Positions 15,607-24,586 of a stretch of DNA of 64,000 nt are shown piece after piece. The stretch covers positions 1-64,000 of the forward strand of contig JBCAXA010000002.1 of assembly GCA_038534295.1 (NCBI GenBank). Reading direction: 5' to 3'. The position numbers were made by a program, and so were the translations under genes. The notes below the pieces were generated by a model. That model had not been told where the DNA came from and made no database searches. It saw only the letters and a program-made list of their open reading frames with translations. Each line of letters starts with the position of its first letter. The stretch's first letter is position 1. Source of the DNA: JBCAXA01 sp038534295. GTDB lineage: Bacteria; Pseudomonadota; Gammaproteobacteria; Steroidobacterales; Woeseiaceae.

Positions 15607-16014
15607 ATGGAGCGGCCGATTCGGATTGGCGCTCTTTTTGGGATCGGCTTTGCGATCACCGTTTCAATAACGATTTTCGTCCTGGAATACGTTGTGTTCT
15701 CGGCCATCGAACAGTTGTATCCGGAAACCGAGTACGGCAAGCCGGACGTTGTTAGCAGCGACGCAGCCGTCCGCGACGGCTTCATCGTCGTCCTTGCGAC
15801 CGTGGCCAACAGCGGCCAAGAGGACATCAGTTTCGATGCGCAGGGCGTGCTGTATGGCGACGACGGTCGGCTCTTGGATACGTGCGATACCGACCGAATT
15901 TTCGATCTCGAACCGGCCGCAGAAGTCAGTTTCAAGGCCGTGTGCTCTGCGCCAGTCGACACCGACTATTCGTTGGCCGACATCGATCGCGCGACCGTCC
16001 AGTTTCTTAATTGA
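15607..16014 (+). CDS. Membrane-anchored small protein, FxLyD-like domain
   Basis: A 135-aa protein with one N-terminal transmembrane segment (about residues 7-30, IGALFGIGFAITVSITIFVLEYVVF) and an extracytoplasmic C-terminal domain. That domain has the pattern VVLATVANSGQEDIS...AQGVLYGDDGRLLDTCDTDRIFDLEPAAEVSFKAVC. This resembles the FxLyD beta-sandwich domain of secreted proteins, but I cannot confirm it by search. I choose the ATG at 15607; the longer in-frame start at 15526 adds a basic, low-complexity tail. Convergent with pepQ. No assigned function. Confidence 0.7.
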   Translation: MERPIRIGALFGIGFAITVSITIFVLEYVVFSAIEQLYPETEYGKPDVVSSDAAVRDGFIVVLATVANSGQEDISFDAQGVLYGDDGRLLDTCDTDRIFDLEPAAEVSFKAVCSAPVDTDYSLADIDRATVQFLN

Positions 16015-16101
16015 TCGATGCGCAAACCGCACGCAATGGCGGTCGGTAATAGGGCAAATGCCGACGAGCGAAAAGCCCCCGACGGCAAACCGGCGTATTG
16101 T

Positions 16102-17442
16102 TTAACACCCTAGTCCGTTAAACGCATTGCGCGTCAGATTCTCGCGCCCACCGTCGAGAACGCGCACATCGTCCTCGATTCGGATGCCGCCAAAGGGCGT
16201 GAGTTTGTCGATCAGCGGCCAATTGAGCAGCGCCGCCGTCTCGCTGTCGGCGCGCAGTGGCTCGAGCAGCAGCGGTATGAAGTAGCAGCCCGGCTCAATC
16301 GTCAGTACCTCGTCCGCGGCCAAGGTGCGGGTCAAGCGCAGCGCCTCATGACCCTCTGGCTTTGCGATCAGCTCCTTCGCGCTCGCTTTCGACAAACCGC
16401 CAACGTCGTGTACCTGCAGGCCAAGGAAATGGCCTAGTCCGTGCGGAAACATGGCCCAAGTAACGCGATCGTCGACCAGCTGCTCGGCGCTGACACCCGA
16501 CTTGGCGATGCCTGTGTCGAGCAGCACGTTGGCTAGGCGTTCATGACAGCCAAGGTGCAGCGAGCGGTAGTCGATACCGGCCCGAACGTCGTCGCACATG
16601 GCTAACTGGAGCGTTTCCATCGCGTCCAGCAGCCCACCAAAATCCGCGTCGCCGTTGCCGTAGGTACGGGTGATGTCCGCAGCATAGCCGGCATAAGATG
16701 CGCCGGCATCGATGAGAAACGCGCGGTGTTCATCCGGCGCATCGCGATCCAGATACTGGTAGTGCAGCACGGCGGCGTGTTCGTTCAACGCAACGATACT
16801 GTTGTACGGCAGTTCGTTTTCGCGTTGCCGCATCGCATCGAGGTAGGCGGCGTGAATGTCGTATTCGCTGCAGCCGTCGGCAAACGCGTTGGCTGCGGCA
16901 ATGTGGCCATGACAGGCCATTTGCTGGGCAGCGCGCATACAGGCGAGCTCATATTCCGTCTTGATCGTACGCGCTTCATGCAGCTGGTCGAAAACCTCTT
17001 TTGCCGCGGCTTCGGCGCCATTGAAAAACTCCGCGTCGCGCGACTCGCCGATTACGATCGCGTCGTCGGCGAGTTTTGCTGCTGTCGCTTTGAGCTCGTC
17101 GTCATCGCGACACACATGAATGTCGAATGCACCGACCCAGACGCCGTCCGGATCGCTCGGCGGCAGATGCCAGTAATCAGCCTCTTGGAAGTACAACAGC
17201 GCCGGACGTGCGCCCTGCGTGTAGATCACCGCGCACTTCGGGTGTGCCGTCAACGGTAGCCAGTGTTTGAAATGCGGATTGGCCGCAAAGTCGTAATCGC
17301 GGTCGTCCAGAAACTGATAGCGCAGCTGGCCCGCGGTAACGATGGCACTACGCACGTCAGCCTCGATGAGTATGCGGTCATAGTTGGCGCACAGCGTTGC
17401 GACGTGATTGGCGTAGAGGGTCGAGTCGTTTGGATGGGTCAT
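16102..17442 (-). CDS. pepQ: Xaa-Pro dipeptidase
   Basis: PepQ (446 aa; E. coli 443) is a cytoplasmic metallopeptidase that splits X-Pro dipeptides. It has an N-terminal creatinase-like domain followed by a pita-bread catalytic domain. All five metal ligands are at the expected places: D245 and D256 (FLIDAGASYAGYAADITRTY), H338 (PHGLGH), E383 (TIEPG) and E423 (GGIRIED), matching E. coli D246/D257/H339/E384/E423. The start is the ATG at 17442 (MTHPNDSTLYANHVATL); the open frame upstream reads into poorly conserved sequence. Divergent from trpS with 119 bp between starts. Confidence 0.95.
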   Translation of the reverse strand: MTHPNDSTLYANHVATLCANYDRILIEADVRSAIVTAGQLRYQFLDDRDYDFAANPHFKHWLPLTAHPKCAVIYTQGARPALLYFQEADYWHLPPSDPDGVWVGAFDIHVCRDDDELKATAAKLADDAIVIGESRDAEFFNGAEAAAKEVFDQLHEARTIKTEYELACMRAAQQMACHGHIAAANAFADGCSEYDIHAAYLDAMRQRENELPYNSIVALNEHAAVLHYQYLDRDAPDEHRAFLIDAGASYAGYAADITRTYGNGDADFGGLLDAMETLQLAMCDDVRAGIDYRSLHLGCHERLANVLLDTGIAKSGVSAEQLVDDRVTWAMFPHGLGHFLGLQVHDVGGLSKASAKELIAKPEGHEALRLTRTLAADEVLTIEPGCYFIPLLLEPLRADSETAALLNWPLIDKLTPFGGIRIEDDVRVLDGGRENLTRNAFNGLGC

Positions 17443-17561
17443 CGATACGGTCGTTGGCCTTGCCGGGCAGCCGAGTATACCGAAGCTACCCTCCGGCTCG
17501 CCGCCGAGACGCGGTATTATCGCCGCCGACGAACACGAGCCGGCGCGACCGGCGGAGATTG

Positions 17562-18578
17562 ATGAGCGCAACCCGCGAGACCTGGCTGACCGGCATTACG
17601 ACGACCGGCACCCCGCACATTGGTAACTACGTCGGGGCGATTCGCCCCGGTATCGCGGCGAGTCGCGATACGTCCAAGATCAACTACTACTTTCTGGCCG
17701 ATTTGCACGCGCTGGTGAAAAGCGAAGACCCCGACGCGATCCAGCAATCGACACAGGAGATCGCGGCATCCTGGTTAGCGTTGGGCCTCGATCCCGAGAC
17801 CAGCTATTTTTATCGGCAATCGGACATTCCCGAAATCCCAGCATTGACCTGGATACTCTCCAGCCAGACCGCGAAGGGTCTGATGAACCGCGCCCATGCC
17901 TATAAGGCAGCGGTGCAGGTCAATGAGGAGGCCGGTGGGCGTGATCCCGATAAAGGCATCACGATGGCGCTGTTCGGCTATCCGGTCCTTATGGCAGCCG
18001 ACATCATTATGTTCGGTGCGCACAAGGTTCCGGTCGGGCGCGATCAAAAGCAGCACGTTGAAATGGCCCGCGACATCGCGAATCGGTTTAACCATCATTA
18101 TGGCGAGCTGCTGGTCGTTCCCGACGCCGTGATCAGCGATTCAACGGCCGTCTTGACCGGGCTGGACGGCCGCAAGATGTCAAAAAGCTACAACAACACC
18201 ATTCCGTTGTTTGTGCCGTCAAAGAAACTTCGTAAGCTGATCATGAAAATCAAAACGAATTCGCTCGAACCTGGCGAACCCAAGGAATCCGAGGGCTCAA
18301 CGTTGTTCGATATCTACCAGGCGTTCGCGACGCCCGCGGAGACCGACGCCTACGCACAAAAATTTCGCGACGGTGTGGGTTGGGGCGACCTCAAGCAGGA
18401 GCTTTTTGAGTACCTTGATGCGCACCTGAGTGATGCGCGCGACGAATACGATCGGCTCATGGCCGACCCAGGGTTCATAGAGCAGACCTTGCTTCGCGGC
18501 GCCGAAAAAGCGCGCGAGCAAAGCGCGGCGTTGCTGGCCCGTGTTCGCCACGCCATCGGAATTCGGCCGCTGGCCTAG
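17562..18578 (+). CDS. trpS: Tryptophan--tRNA ligase
   Basis: TrpRS (338 aa; E. coli 334) is a class Ic synthetase that charges tRNA-Trp. The HIGH-type motif appears as PHIGN (residues 18-22) and KMSKS is at 205-209 (DGRKMSKSYNN). The start is the ATG at 17562, preceded by GGCGGAGATTG, a good RBS. A longer frame upstream overlaps the divergent pepQ leader and lacks similarity. The next gene, a lipoprotein, starts 10 bp after the stop. Confidence 0.97.
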   Translation: MSATRETWLTGITTTGTPHIGNYVGAIRPGIAASRDTSKINYYFLADLHALVKSEDPDAIQQSTQEIAASWLALGLDPETSYFYRQSDIPEIPALTWILSSQTAKGLMNRAHAYKAAVQVNEEAGGRDPDKGITMALFGYPVLMAADIIMFGAHKVPVGRDQKQHVEMARDIANRFNHHYGELLVVPDAVISDSTAVLTGLDGRKMSKSYNNTIPLFVPSKKLRKLIMKIKTNSLEPGEPKESEGSTLFDIYQAFATPAETDAYAQKFRDGVGWGDLKQELFEYLDAHLSDARDEYDRLMADPGFIEQTLLRGAEKAREQSAALLARVRHAIGIRPLA

Positions 18579-18588
18579 GAGAGTTGTT

Positions 18589-19011
18589 ATGAGAATGACG
18601 CTGTTTGCGATTTTGGCGCTGTGCGCGCTAATTGGCTGTCAAAAAGCCGATGCGCCGGCACCGGTCGAGACCCCTCCGGCGGATGCCGCGGTGGCCAGCG
18701 ATAAACGTGACGCTGCTGACGCCAAAAAGCCGATCGAGCTGCCCAGCGATCGCTGCGCGAAACTCGATGGCTTCGAGAAGCTGACTTGCGCTGACAGCGA
18801 ACTGAAACGCATGGACGACGAACTCGCGTCGTTGGTGGCCCGACTGATTGCTCACTCGGACCACAATGGCAAGGCCGATGTCCGCGCGGCGCAATCAAAA
18901 TGGCAGCGCGAGGTGCGCAATCCATGCATGGAACTCGGCCCGCCGAAACGTCAGCAGTGTTTCGCGGCGGCGTACACGGCGCGCATGAATGAGGTGCGTG
19001 ACGCCCTGTAG
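18589..19011 (+). CDS. LprI-like (DUF1311) lipoprotein
   Basis: Predicted lipoprotein of 140 aa with signal peptide and lipobox LIGC (Cys17), followed by an Ala/Pro/Asp-rich linker to about residue 55. The C-terminal part (RCAKLDGFEKLTCADSELKRMDDELASL ... NPCMELGPPKRQQCFAAAYTARMNEV) has the cysteine spacing of the DUF1311/LprI-N family. Some members of that family inhibit lysozyme; this is family knowledge, not proof of function. Start at ATG 18589 with AGGAGAG upstream. Probably cotranscribed with trpS. Confidence 0.75.
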   Translation: MRMTLFAILALCALIGCQKADAPAPVETPPADAAVASDKRDAADAKKPIELPSDRCAKLDGFEKLTCADSELKRMDDELASLVARLIAHSDHNGKADVRAAQSKWQREVRNPCMELGPPKRQQCFAAAYTARMNEVRDAL

Positions 19012-19031
19012 ACGCCGGAAAAAACAGCCAG

Positions 19032-21872
19032 CTACGCGATTGCTTTTTCGACGCCAAGCATTGACGCAAGGAACCGACCGGTGTGCGAGCCGGCGGTTGT
19101 GGCGACATCCTCTGGCGTGCCAGCTGCGACGATTTCGCCGCCGCCATCGCCGCCTTCTGGACCGAGATCAACCACCCAGTCGGCGCACTTGATCACGTCG
19201 AGGTTGTGCTCGATGACGATGATCGTGTTGCCGCGATCGCGCAGACTCATCAACACGCCGAGCAGTTGCGCGACATCGTGAAAGTGCAGGCCGGTGGTCG
19301 GCTCGTCGAGCACGTACAGCGTTTTGCCGGTGTCGCGCTTCGACAGCTCGCGGGCCAGCTTGATCCGCTGTGCTTCGCCGCCTGACAGCGTCGTCGCGTT
19401 CTGGCCGATGCGAATGTAGGTGAGGCCAACGTCCGCGAGCGTGTCGAGTTTGCGTTTCAGTACCGGAACCTTATCGAAGAATTTCAACGCGTCCTCGACC
19501 GTCATCTCGAGCACGTCGTGAATGGTTTTGCCCTTGTAGCGAATCTCTAGTGTTTCTCGGTTATAGCGCTTGCCTTTGCAGACGTCGCAGTCGACGTAGA
19601 CGTCTGGCAGGAAGTGCATTTCTACCTTCAGTACGCCGTCGCCCTGGCAGGCTTCGCAGCGGCCGCCCTTGACGTTGAAGCTGAATCGGCCCGGTGTGTA
19701 GCCGCGGGCGCGCGCTTCCTGCGTACCGGCAAACAGTTCGCGTATCGGCGTGAACAGGCCGGAATAGGTTGCCGGATTCGAGCGCGGCGTTCGGCCGATC
19801 GGCGATTGGCTGATTTCGATGACGCGGTCGAATTTTTCCGCGCCGATCAGTGTGTCAAAGGGGGCGTGATTGCGGGTGCTCTTGTTGACACGCGACGCAA
19901 CGGCCTGGAATAGGGTGTCGTTAATCAACGTCGACTTGCCCGAGCCGGACACGCCGGTGACGCAGGTCAAAAGACCGACCGGAATATCGACGTTCACCTC
20001 TTTCAGGTTGTTGCCGGTGGCGCCTTTGAGACTCAACCAGCCGCTTTTCGACGGCTTGCGGCGCTCGTTCGGAACGACGATACGCTTGCGCCCAGCGAGG
20101 TATTGGCCGGTTAGCGATGCTGGATTGTCGGTGATTTCGGTGGGCGTGCCTTGCGCCACGACGCGGCCGCCGTGCACGCCGGCGCCCGGGCCCAGGTCGA
20201 CAACGTGATCAGCCGCGCGAATGGCGTCTTCGTCGTGCTCGACGACGATGACGGTGTTGCCAAGATCGCGTAGGCCTTTCAATGTCCCGAGGAGGCGCTC
20301 GTTATCGCGCTGGTGCAGACCGATCGACGGCTCGTCCAGCACATACATCACCCCCATTAGCCCCGAGCCAATCTGGCTCGCCAAGCGGATGCGCTGCGCC
20401 TCGCCGCCGGACAGGGTCTCTGCGCTGCGCGCCAACGACAAATACGACAGTCCCACGTCGTCGAGAAAACGCAGCCGATCACCAATCTCCTTGACGACAC
20501 GGTTGACGATTTCGCCGCGCCATCCTGGCAGCTCTAGCGTTTCAAAAAACCGTCGCGCTTCGACCACCGATAGGTTGGCAATACTCGGTAGATTGCGATC
20601 GGCCACAAAGACGTTGCGCGCCGCGCGATTCAACCGCGTGCCGCCGCAGTCGGGGCAATCTTGTTGGCTTAGAAAGCGCGACAACTCCTCGCGTACGGTC
20701 GATGACTCGGTTTCGCGATAACGCCGCTCGAGGTTCGGGATCACGCCTTCGAAGACGTGGCTCTGGCGGATCTCAGCGCCACGTGTGTTGGTGTACGTGA
20801 AATCAATGACTTCGTCACCACTGCCGTACAGTACGGCCTGGCGGTGCGCCGGCGACAGCGAGCGGAACGGCGCCTCGACGTCAAACCCGTAATGCGCCGC
20901 GAGGTTTGAGATCATTTGAAAGTAATAGGTCGTTTTGCGATCCCAGCCGCGAATGGCGCCGCCGGCAAGGCTGATGTCGTTGTTGACGACGACCCGCTCC
21001 GGGTCGAAATACGGTCGTTGGCCCAGCCCATCGCACGCCTCACAGGCGCCAATCGGCGAGTTGAACGAAAACAGCCGCGGCTCTAGCTCAGCCAGCGAGT
21101 AGCCACAGATCGGGCACGCATACCGATCGGAGAACGTCAGTTCGATGCCGTCGGCGGGGTCCATAGACACCACACGCACCACGCCGTCGCCGAGTCCGAG
21201 CGCCGTCTCAAACGATTCGGCGAGCCGCTGCTGCAGGCCTTCGCGGACCCGGAAACGATCGACGATGACGTCGATACTGTGGCGGGTTTTCGGATCGAGT
21301 CCCTCGACCTCATTGAGTTCAACCGTCTCGCCGTCGATGCGGGCACGCACGTAACCCTGATTGCGAAGCTCGGCCAAGAGATCTTTATGGGCGCCTTTGC
21401 GTTCGGCCACGACCGGCGCCAGGAGCAGCAGCCGAATTGCCGGGTCGACTTCCAGCACGCGATCGACCATTTCACTGACGGTCTGCGCGTCGAGGTCGAG
21501 ATGGTGATCCGGGCAGCGCGGCCGCCCGGTGCGCGCAAACAAGAGCCGCAGGTAGTCGTAGATTTCGGTGACCGTGCCGACCGTCGAACGCGGATTGTGC
21601 GACGTTGACTTTTGCTCAATGGATATTGCCGGTGACAAGCCGTCGATGTGGTCGACGTCCGGCTTATCCATCATCGACAAAAACTGACGCGCGTATGTCG
21701 ACAGCGATTCGACGTAACGGCGTTGGCCTTCGGCGTAAATCGTGTCGAACGCCAGCGACGATTTGCCCGAGCCGGACAAGCCGGTGAGTACGATCAAACG
21801 CTCGCGCGGTAACGTTACGTCAACGTTCGCGAGGTTATGTGTACGTGCGCCGCGTATCTGAATGACTGCCAT
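19032..21872 (-). CDS. uvrA: UvrABC system protein A
   Basis: UvrA (946 aa) is the DNA damage-recognition ATPase of nucleotide excision repair. It forms a dimer that loads UvrB. Both ABC halves are intact: Walker A GLSGSGKSS (31-39) and GVSGSGKST, two LSGGEAQR signatures, and two four-cysteine zinc modules (CPICGY...CEACDG and CEACQG...CDVCKG). ATG at 21872 gives MAVIQIRGARTHNL; an upstream frame extension overlaps the control region and is rejected. A LexA-type box lies 29 bp upstream (21901-21916), so SOS induction is expected. Divergent from the MFS gene. Confidence 0.98.
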   Translation of the reverse strand: MAVIQIRGARTHNLANVDVTLPRERLIVLTGLSGSGKSSLAFDTIYAEGQRRYVESLSTYARQFLSMMDKPDVDHIDGLSPAISIEQKSTSHNPRSTVGTVTEIYDYLRLLFARTGRPRCPDHHLDLDAQTVSEMVDRVLEVDPAIRLLLLAPVVAERKGAHKDLLAELRNQGYVRARIDGETVELNEVEGLDPKTRHSIDVIVDRFRVREGLQQRLAESFETALGLGDGVVRVVSMDPADGIELTFSDRYACPICGYSLAELEPRLFSFNSPIGACEACDGLGQRPYFDPERVVVNNDISLAGGAIRGWDRKTTYYFQMISNLAAHYGFDVEAPFRSLSPAHRQAVLYGSGDEVIDFTYTNTRGAEIRQSHVFEGVIPNLERRYRETESSTVREELSRFLSQQDCPDCGGTRLNRAARNVFVADRNLPSIANLSVVEARRFFETLELPGWRGEIVNRVVKEIGDRLRFLDDVGLSYLSLARSAETLSGGEAQRIRLASQIGSGLMGVMYVLDEPSIGLHQRDNERLLGTLKGLRDLGNTVIVVEHDEDAIRAADHVVDLGPGAGVHGGRVVAQGTPTEITDNPASLTGQYLAGRKRIVVPNERRKPSKSGWLSLKGATGNNLKEVNVDIPVGLLTCVTGVSGSGKSTLINDTLFQAVASRVNKSTRNHAPFDTLIGAEKFDRVIEISQSPIGRTPRSNPATYSGLFTPIRELFAGTQEARARGYTPGRFSFNVKGGRCEACQGDGVLKVEMHFLPDVYVDCDVCKGKRYNRETLEIRYKGKTIHDVLEMTVEDALKFFDKVPVLKRKLDTLADVGLTYIRIGQNATTLSGGEAQRIKLARELSKRDTGKTLYVLDEPTTGLHFHDVAQLLGVLMSLRDRGNTIIVIEHNLDVIKCADWVVDLGPEGGDGGGEIVAAGTPEDVATTAGSHTGRFLASMLGVEKAIA

Positions 21873-21900
21873 CAGTGCTACATACTGGGAGGTGGGCAAC

Positions 21901-21916
21901 CTGTTACTATACCCAG
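21901..21916. promoter_or_regulatory. LexA (SOS) box between uvrA and the MFS gene
   Basis: CTGTTACTATACCCAG matches the gammaproteobacterial LexA operator CTGT-N8-ACAG at 7 of 8 outer positions, and keeps the CTG-N10-CAG core. On the minus strand it overlaps a TATAGT -10 hexamer (21906-21911) with TTGGCT 18 bp upstream, so LexA binding would block uvrA transcription. It lies 29 bp before the uvrA start. uvrA is a classical SOS gene in E. coli, which supports the call. Confidence 0.75.
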
Positions 21917-21946
21917 CCGTCGACCGCAGAGCCAAAACCCGCGTCC

Positions 21947-23152
21947 ATGGCGGAGTCTCCTACCGCGCTCTCACTAACCCGTTCGGAAGTTCGCACCGCT
22001 TTGACACTGTCAGGTGCCGCGGTGTTGCGAATGATCGGTTTATTTATGCTGCTGCCGGTGCTGGCGCTGTGGGCACGCGAGCTCGACGGTGCGACGCCGT
22101 GGCTGGTAGGCGTCGCCGTCAGCGCCTACGGTTTGTCGCAGGCGGCGCTGCAGATCCCTTTTGGCGCACTGTCCGACCGCATTGGTCGGCGTACTGTAGT
22201 CATGGGCGCGCTGGCTATATTTGTGGTCGGCAGCGTAATTGCAGGCCTTGCCAACGACGTTACGACATTGATCGCCGGGCGGATTTTGCAGGGTGCCGGC
22301 GCCGTCTCGGCCGCGCTAACGGCGTGGCTAGCCGATGCCAGCCGTCCGGGCGTGCGGGTTCGCGTCAACGCCATTTTCGGCGCCAGTATTGGTGCATCGT
22401 TCGCGCTGGCGCTCGTCATCGGACCGCTGCTCGCCGCGGCTCTGTCGATTCGCGCGCTGTTTTGGTGCGCGGCCGGATTGGGTCTGCTGGCAATGTTGCT
22501 GGTTACCGTGGTGCCGTCGGTTCCGCGTCGGGACAAGGTGCGCGCAACGCCAGCTGAACTCTGGCAGGCGTTTCGCGAGCCCAGCCTGCGCGCACTCGTG
22601 GTCTCCGTGTGGGCTCTGCATGCACTCTTGATTGCATTGTTTGTGGCGTTCCCGCTAGTGATCGAGCGCTACGGCTTCGCCGCCGAATCGCAGTGGCGCA
22701 TCTATCTGGTCGCGCTATTTGCATCACTCGCGTTTGTCGTGCCGATGCTGCGCCGCGCCGAAGGTGACGGTGCACAGCGCCTCGCAACACCGGCGTGGCT
22801 GGTCATGGCGCTGGGTCTCAGCCTCGTGGCGGTCGCGCTCCCCGATTTATGGGGCGTAACGGCCGCGCTCACGGTGTTTTTCGCCGGGTTTAATTTTCTC
22901 GAGGCGAGTCTGCCAGCTTGGATCAGCTTGCTGGCGCCGGCGGCGCTACGCGGTGCATGCCTCGGCGTTTTTTCGACGGCGCAGTTTTTCGGCGCCTTCT
23001 GCGGCGGTGTGCTGGGGGCGGTGTTGCTGCGAGTCGACATGCCTGGCGACGGTCTGCTGGTGTTGGCGCTGGTAGCGCTGGGCCCTGCGCTCGCGTTGCG
23101 GCCGCGCCGCCGCTTGGCGAGTGAGCCCGCCGAGTCGCGCGACGCCAGTTAA
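21947..23152 (+). CDS. MFS transporter, YajR-like efflux family
   Basis: Major facilitator superfamily protein of 401 aa with twelve predicted helices in the inner membrane. The loop 2-3 motif A is clear (GALSDRIGRRTVVMG). E. coli YajR has an additional C-terminal soluble (YAM) domain; here the protein ends soon after helix 12 (RPRRRLASEPAESRDAS). The substrate is unknown; drug or metabolite efflux is the family guess. An MFS gene divergent from uvrA and upstream of ssb is also seen in Pseudomonas. ATG at 21947 is chosen; the frame extends upstream into the SOS control region. Confidence 0.85.
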   Translation: MAESPTALSLTRSEVRTALTLSGAAVLRMIGLFMLLPVLALWARELDGATPWLVGVAVSAYGLSQAALQIPFGALSDRIGRRTVVMGALAIFVVGSVIAGLANDVTTLIAGRILQGAGAVSAALTAWLADASRPGVRVRVNAIFGASIGASFALALVIGPLLAAALSIRALFWCAAGLGLLAMLLVTVVPSVPRRDKVRATPAELWQAFREPSLRALVVSVWALHALLIALFVAFPLVIERYGFAAESQWRIYLVALFASLAFVVPMLRRAEGDGAQRLATPAWLVMALGLSLVAVALPDLWGVTAALTVFFAGFNFLEASLPAWISLLAPAALRGACLGVFSTAQFFGAFCGGVLGAVLLRVDMPGDGLLVLALVALGPALALRPRRRLASEPAESRDAS

Positions 23153-23160
23153 AGCGCCGC

Positions 23161-24024
23161 TCAGAATCCCATTCGCATCGATTCGACGTGCTCCGTCGCC
23201 GTCAGCGCGCGGAGCTCATCACGCCTTGCCGGCAACGACGCTTGCTTGCGGCTTACCCAAAAAAGGTGCTTACAGAACAACGTCGTAGGCGCGAGGTTCA
23301 GCTTCAGGCGAGCGGCGAACACGGCCTCACGACGGGTCGCGTCGACGTGCCCGACCTTGCGCCGGTACGAGCGTCGGGTCAGCAACGATGCAAGCGCCAG
23401 AAGCGGATACGTGACCCCGAGTAACACGCTGGTGGTGCCGACATCGGTCTTGACGCGTTGCTCAACCTCGAAGCCGGCCAGCGTCAGCAGCGTTGCGAGC
23501 TTTTGTGCGCCGATAAGAAACAGGTGGCCAAAGTAGAGCTTGTCGGCGTTCTTTTCCGAGAACCACACGCTGTCGACTTCCGTCGGCGGCATGCGCTTCC
23601 AGAAGTCGGTTTCGAACAGAAATTGCGAAAGTCGCGCCCGCAGGTGCGAGTAGTTCGGCGTCGTCAACAGCAGTTGACCGCCGGGCTTCAGCACCCGATT
23701 GAACTCTTCGAGCACGAAGAGCTGGTTTGGCACGTGCTCGATACCCTCCTGGCAGACGATCAAGTCACAGCTCTCATCGGCGAGCGGTAAGCGCTCGGAC
23801 AAGTCGGCATAACGCGCCGGCTGGCCGTCGACCTTGAAGAACTCCGGAAACAGATCCAGCGAAACGACGTCGGCACCGCGCGCAAGAAACTCGCGCGTCG
23901 TGCGTCCGTCGCCACAAGGGATATCAACGACCGTCTTCCCGGTGAGGTCAGGCATCGCGCGCACGTATTTGGCGACGAAACCATGAATGCCGCGAAAGGT
24001 CGCGGGCAACGTCTGCTCGCTCAT
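23161..24024 (-). CDS. Class I SAM-dependent methyltransferase
   Basis: A 287-aa protein with a methyltransferase type 11 core: motif I VVDIPCGDGRTTREF (about residues 32-46), acidic VSLDLF after strand 2, and CDLIVCQEGIEHVPNQ and LKPGGQLLLTTPNYSHL later. The C-terminal third is basic with a hydrophobic segment (SVLLGVTYPLLALASLL), which may anchor it to the membrane. The substrate is unknown; similar proteins occur in polysaccharide or lipid modification loci, but no such genes are nearby. ATG at 24024 is given; a TTG at 24030 is better spaced from AGGA and is possible. Convergent with the MFS gene (8-bp gap). Confidence 0.8.
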   Translation of the reverse strand: MSEQTLPATFRGIHGFVAKYVRAMPDLTGKTVVDIPCGDGRTTREFLARGADVVSLDLFPEFFKVDGQPARYADLSERLPLADESCDLIVCQEGIEHVPNQLFVLEEFNRVLKPGGQLLLTTPNYSHLRARLSQFLFETDFWKRMPPTEVDSVWFSEKNADKLYFGHLFLIGAQKLATLLTLAGFEVEQRVKTDVGTTSVLLGVTYPLLALASLLTRRSYRRKVGHVDATRREAVFAARLKLNLAPTTLFCKHLFWVSRKQASLPARRDELRALTATEHVESMRMGF

Positions 24025-24174
24025 CGACAAACGCGTCCTGGCGAATAAACACGAGTGAGCATTCTAGAGGTCGCGACCGAACGTTGACACTTCTTTACAA
24101 GATAAGCGTCCACGCACGGGCACCTGCAGCGTTAGCAGTCGGTCACATCCATAGCTGACCCAAGGAGAGCCACC

Positions 24175-24477
24175 GTGACTCAGCCAAGCAATAAGACCGT
24201 GCGACGTTTGCTCCTAACGGTAACGACCGTGTTCCTAGCTTCTGCATCGATTGCCGATGCGCAGTCGTCGGACGGCAAGAAAAACCGTACCAACCCGGAC
24301 ACGAACGGCGACGGATTGATCTCGCGCGAAGAATTCGAGGCGGTCAGCCAGGGTCGTCTCGCGTTCGAGGATATCGATACCAACGGCGACGGCTACATCG
24401 ATGCCGATGAGCGCGCCACGCTCCGCGAACGGATGCGTGAGCGCATGCGCGATCGCGAACGCAATCCATCGCTCTAG
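24175..24477 (+). CDS. Secreted EF-hand calcium-binding protein
   Basis: A 100-aa protein with an N-terminal signal peptide (cleavage likely after ASIADA, residue 29) and two canonical EF-hand loops, D42-E53 (DTNGDGLISREE) and D68-E79 (DTNGDGYIDADE). It ends in an Arg/Glu-rich helix (RERMRERMRDRERN). It should be an exported calcium sensor or buffer; the partner is unknown. GTG start with a strong AAGGAGAG site 5 bp away. Followed by a DUF4397 lipoprotein on the same strand. Confidence 0.85.
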   Translation: MTQPSNKTVRRLLLTVTTVFLASASIADAQSSDGKKNRTNPDTNGDGLISREEFEAVSQGRLAFEDIDTNGDGYIDADERATLRERMRERMRDRERNPSL

Positions 24478-24586
24478 CGTGATCTCTGCTTAGCCGGCGG
24501 CGCCCAGCGCTGCCGGCGTTTCGTCGTGACGGTGTGCGCGACGTTCTTTCCCGCCCGGGGGACGGGCCAAACACAGGACCACTACA

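Noticed and set aside
24031..24174. TTGACA at about 24078 as a -35 for the EF-hand gene
   Set aside because: No acceptable -10 hexamer lies 16-18 bp downstream, so I do not call a promoter.
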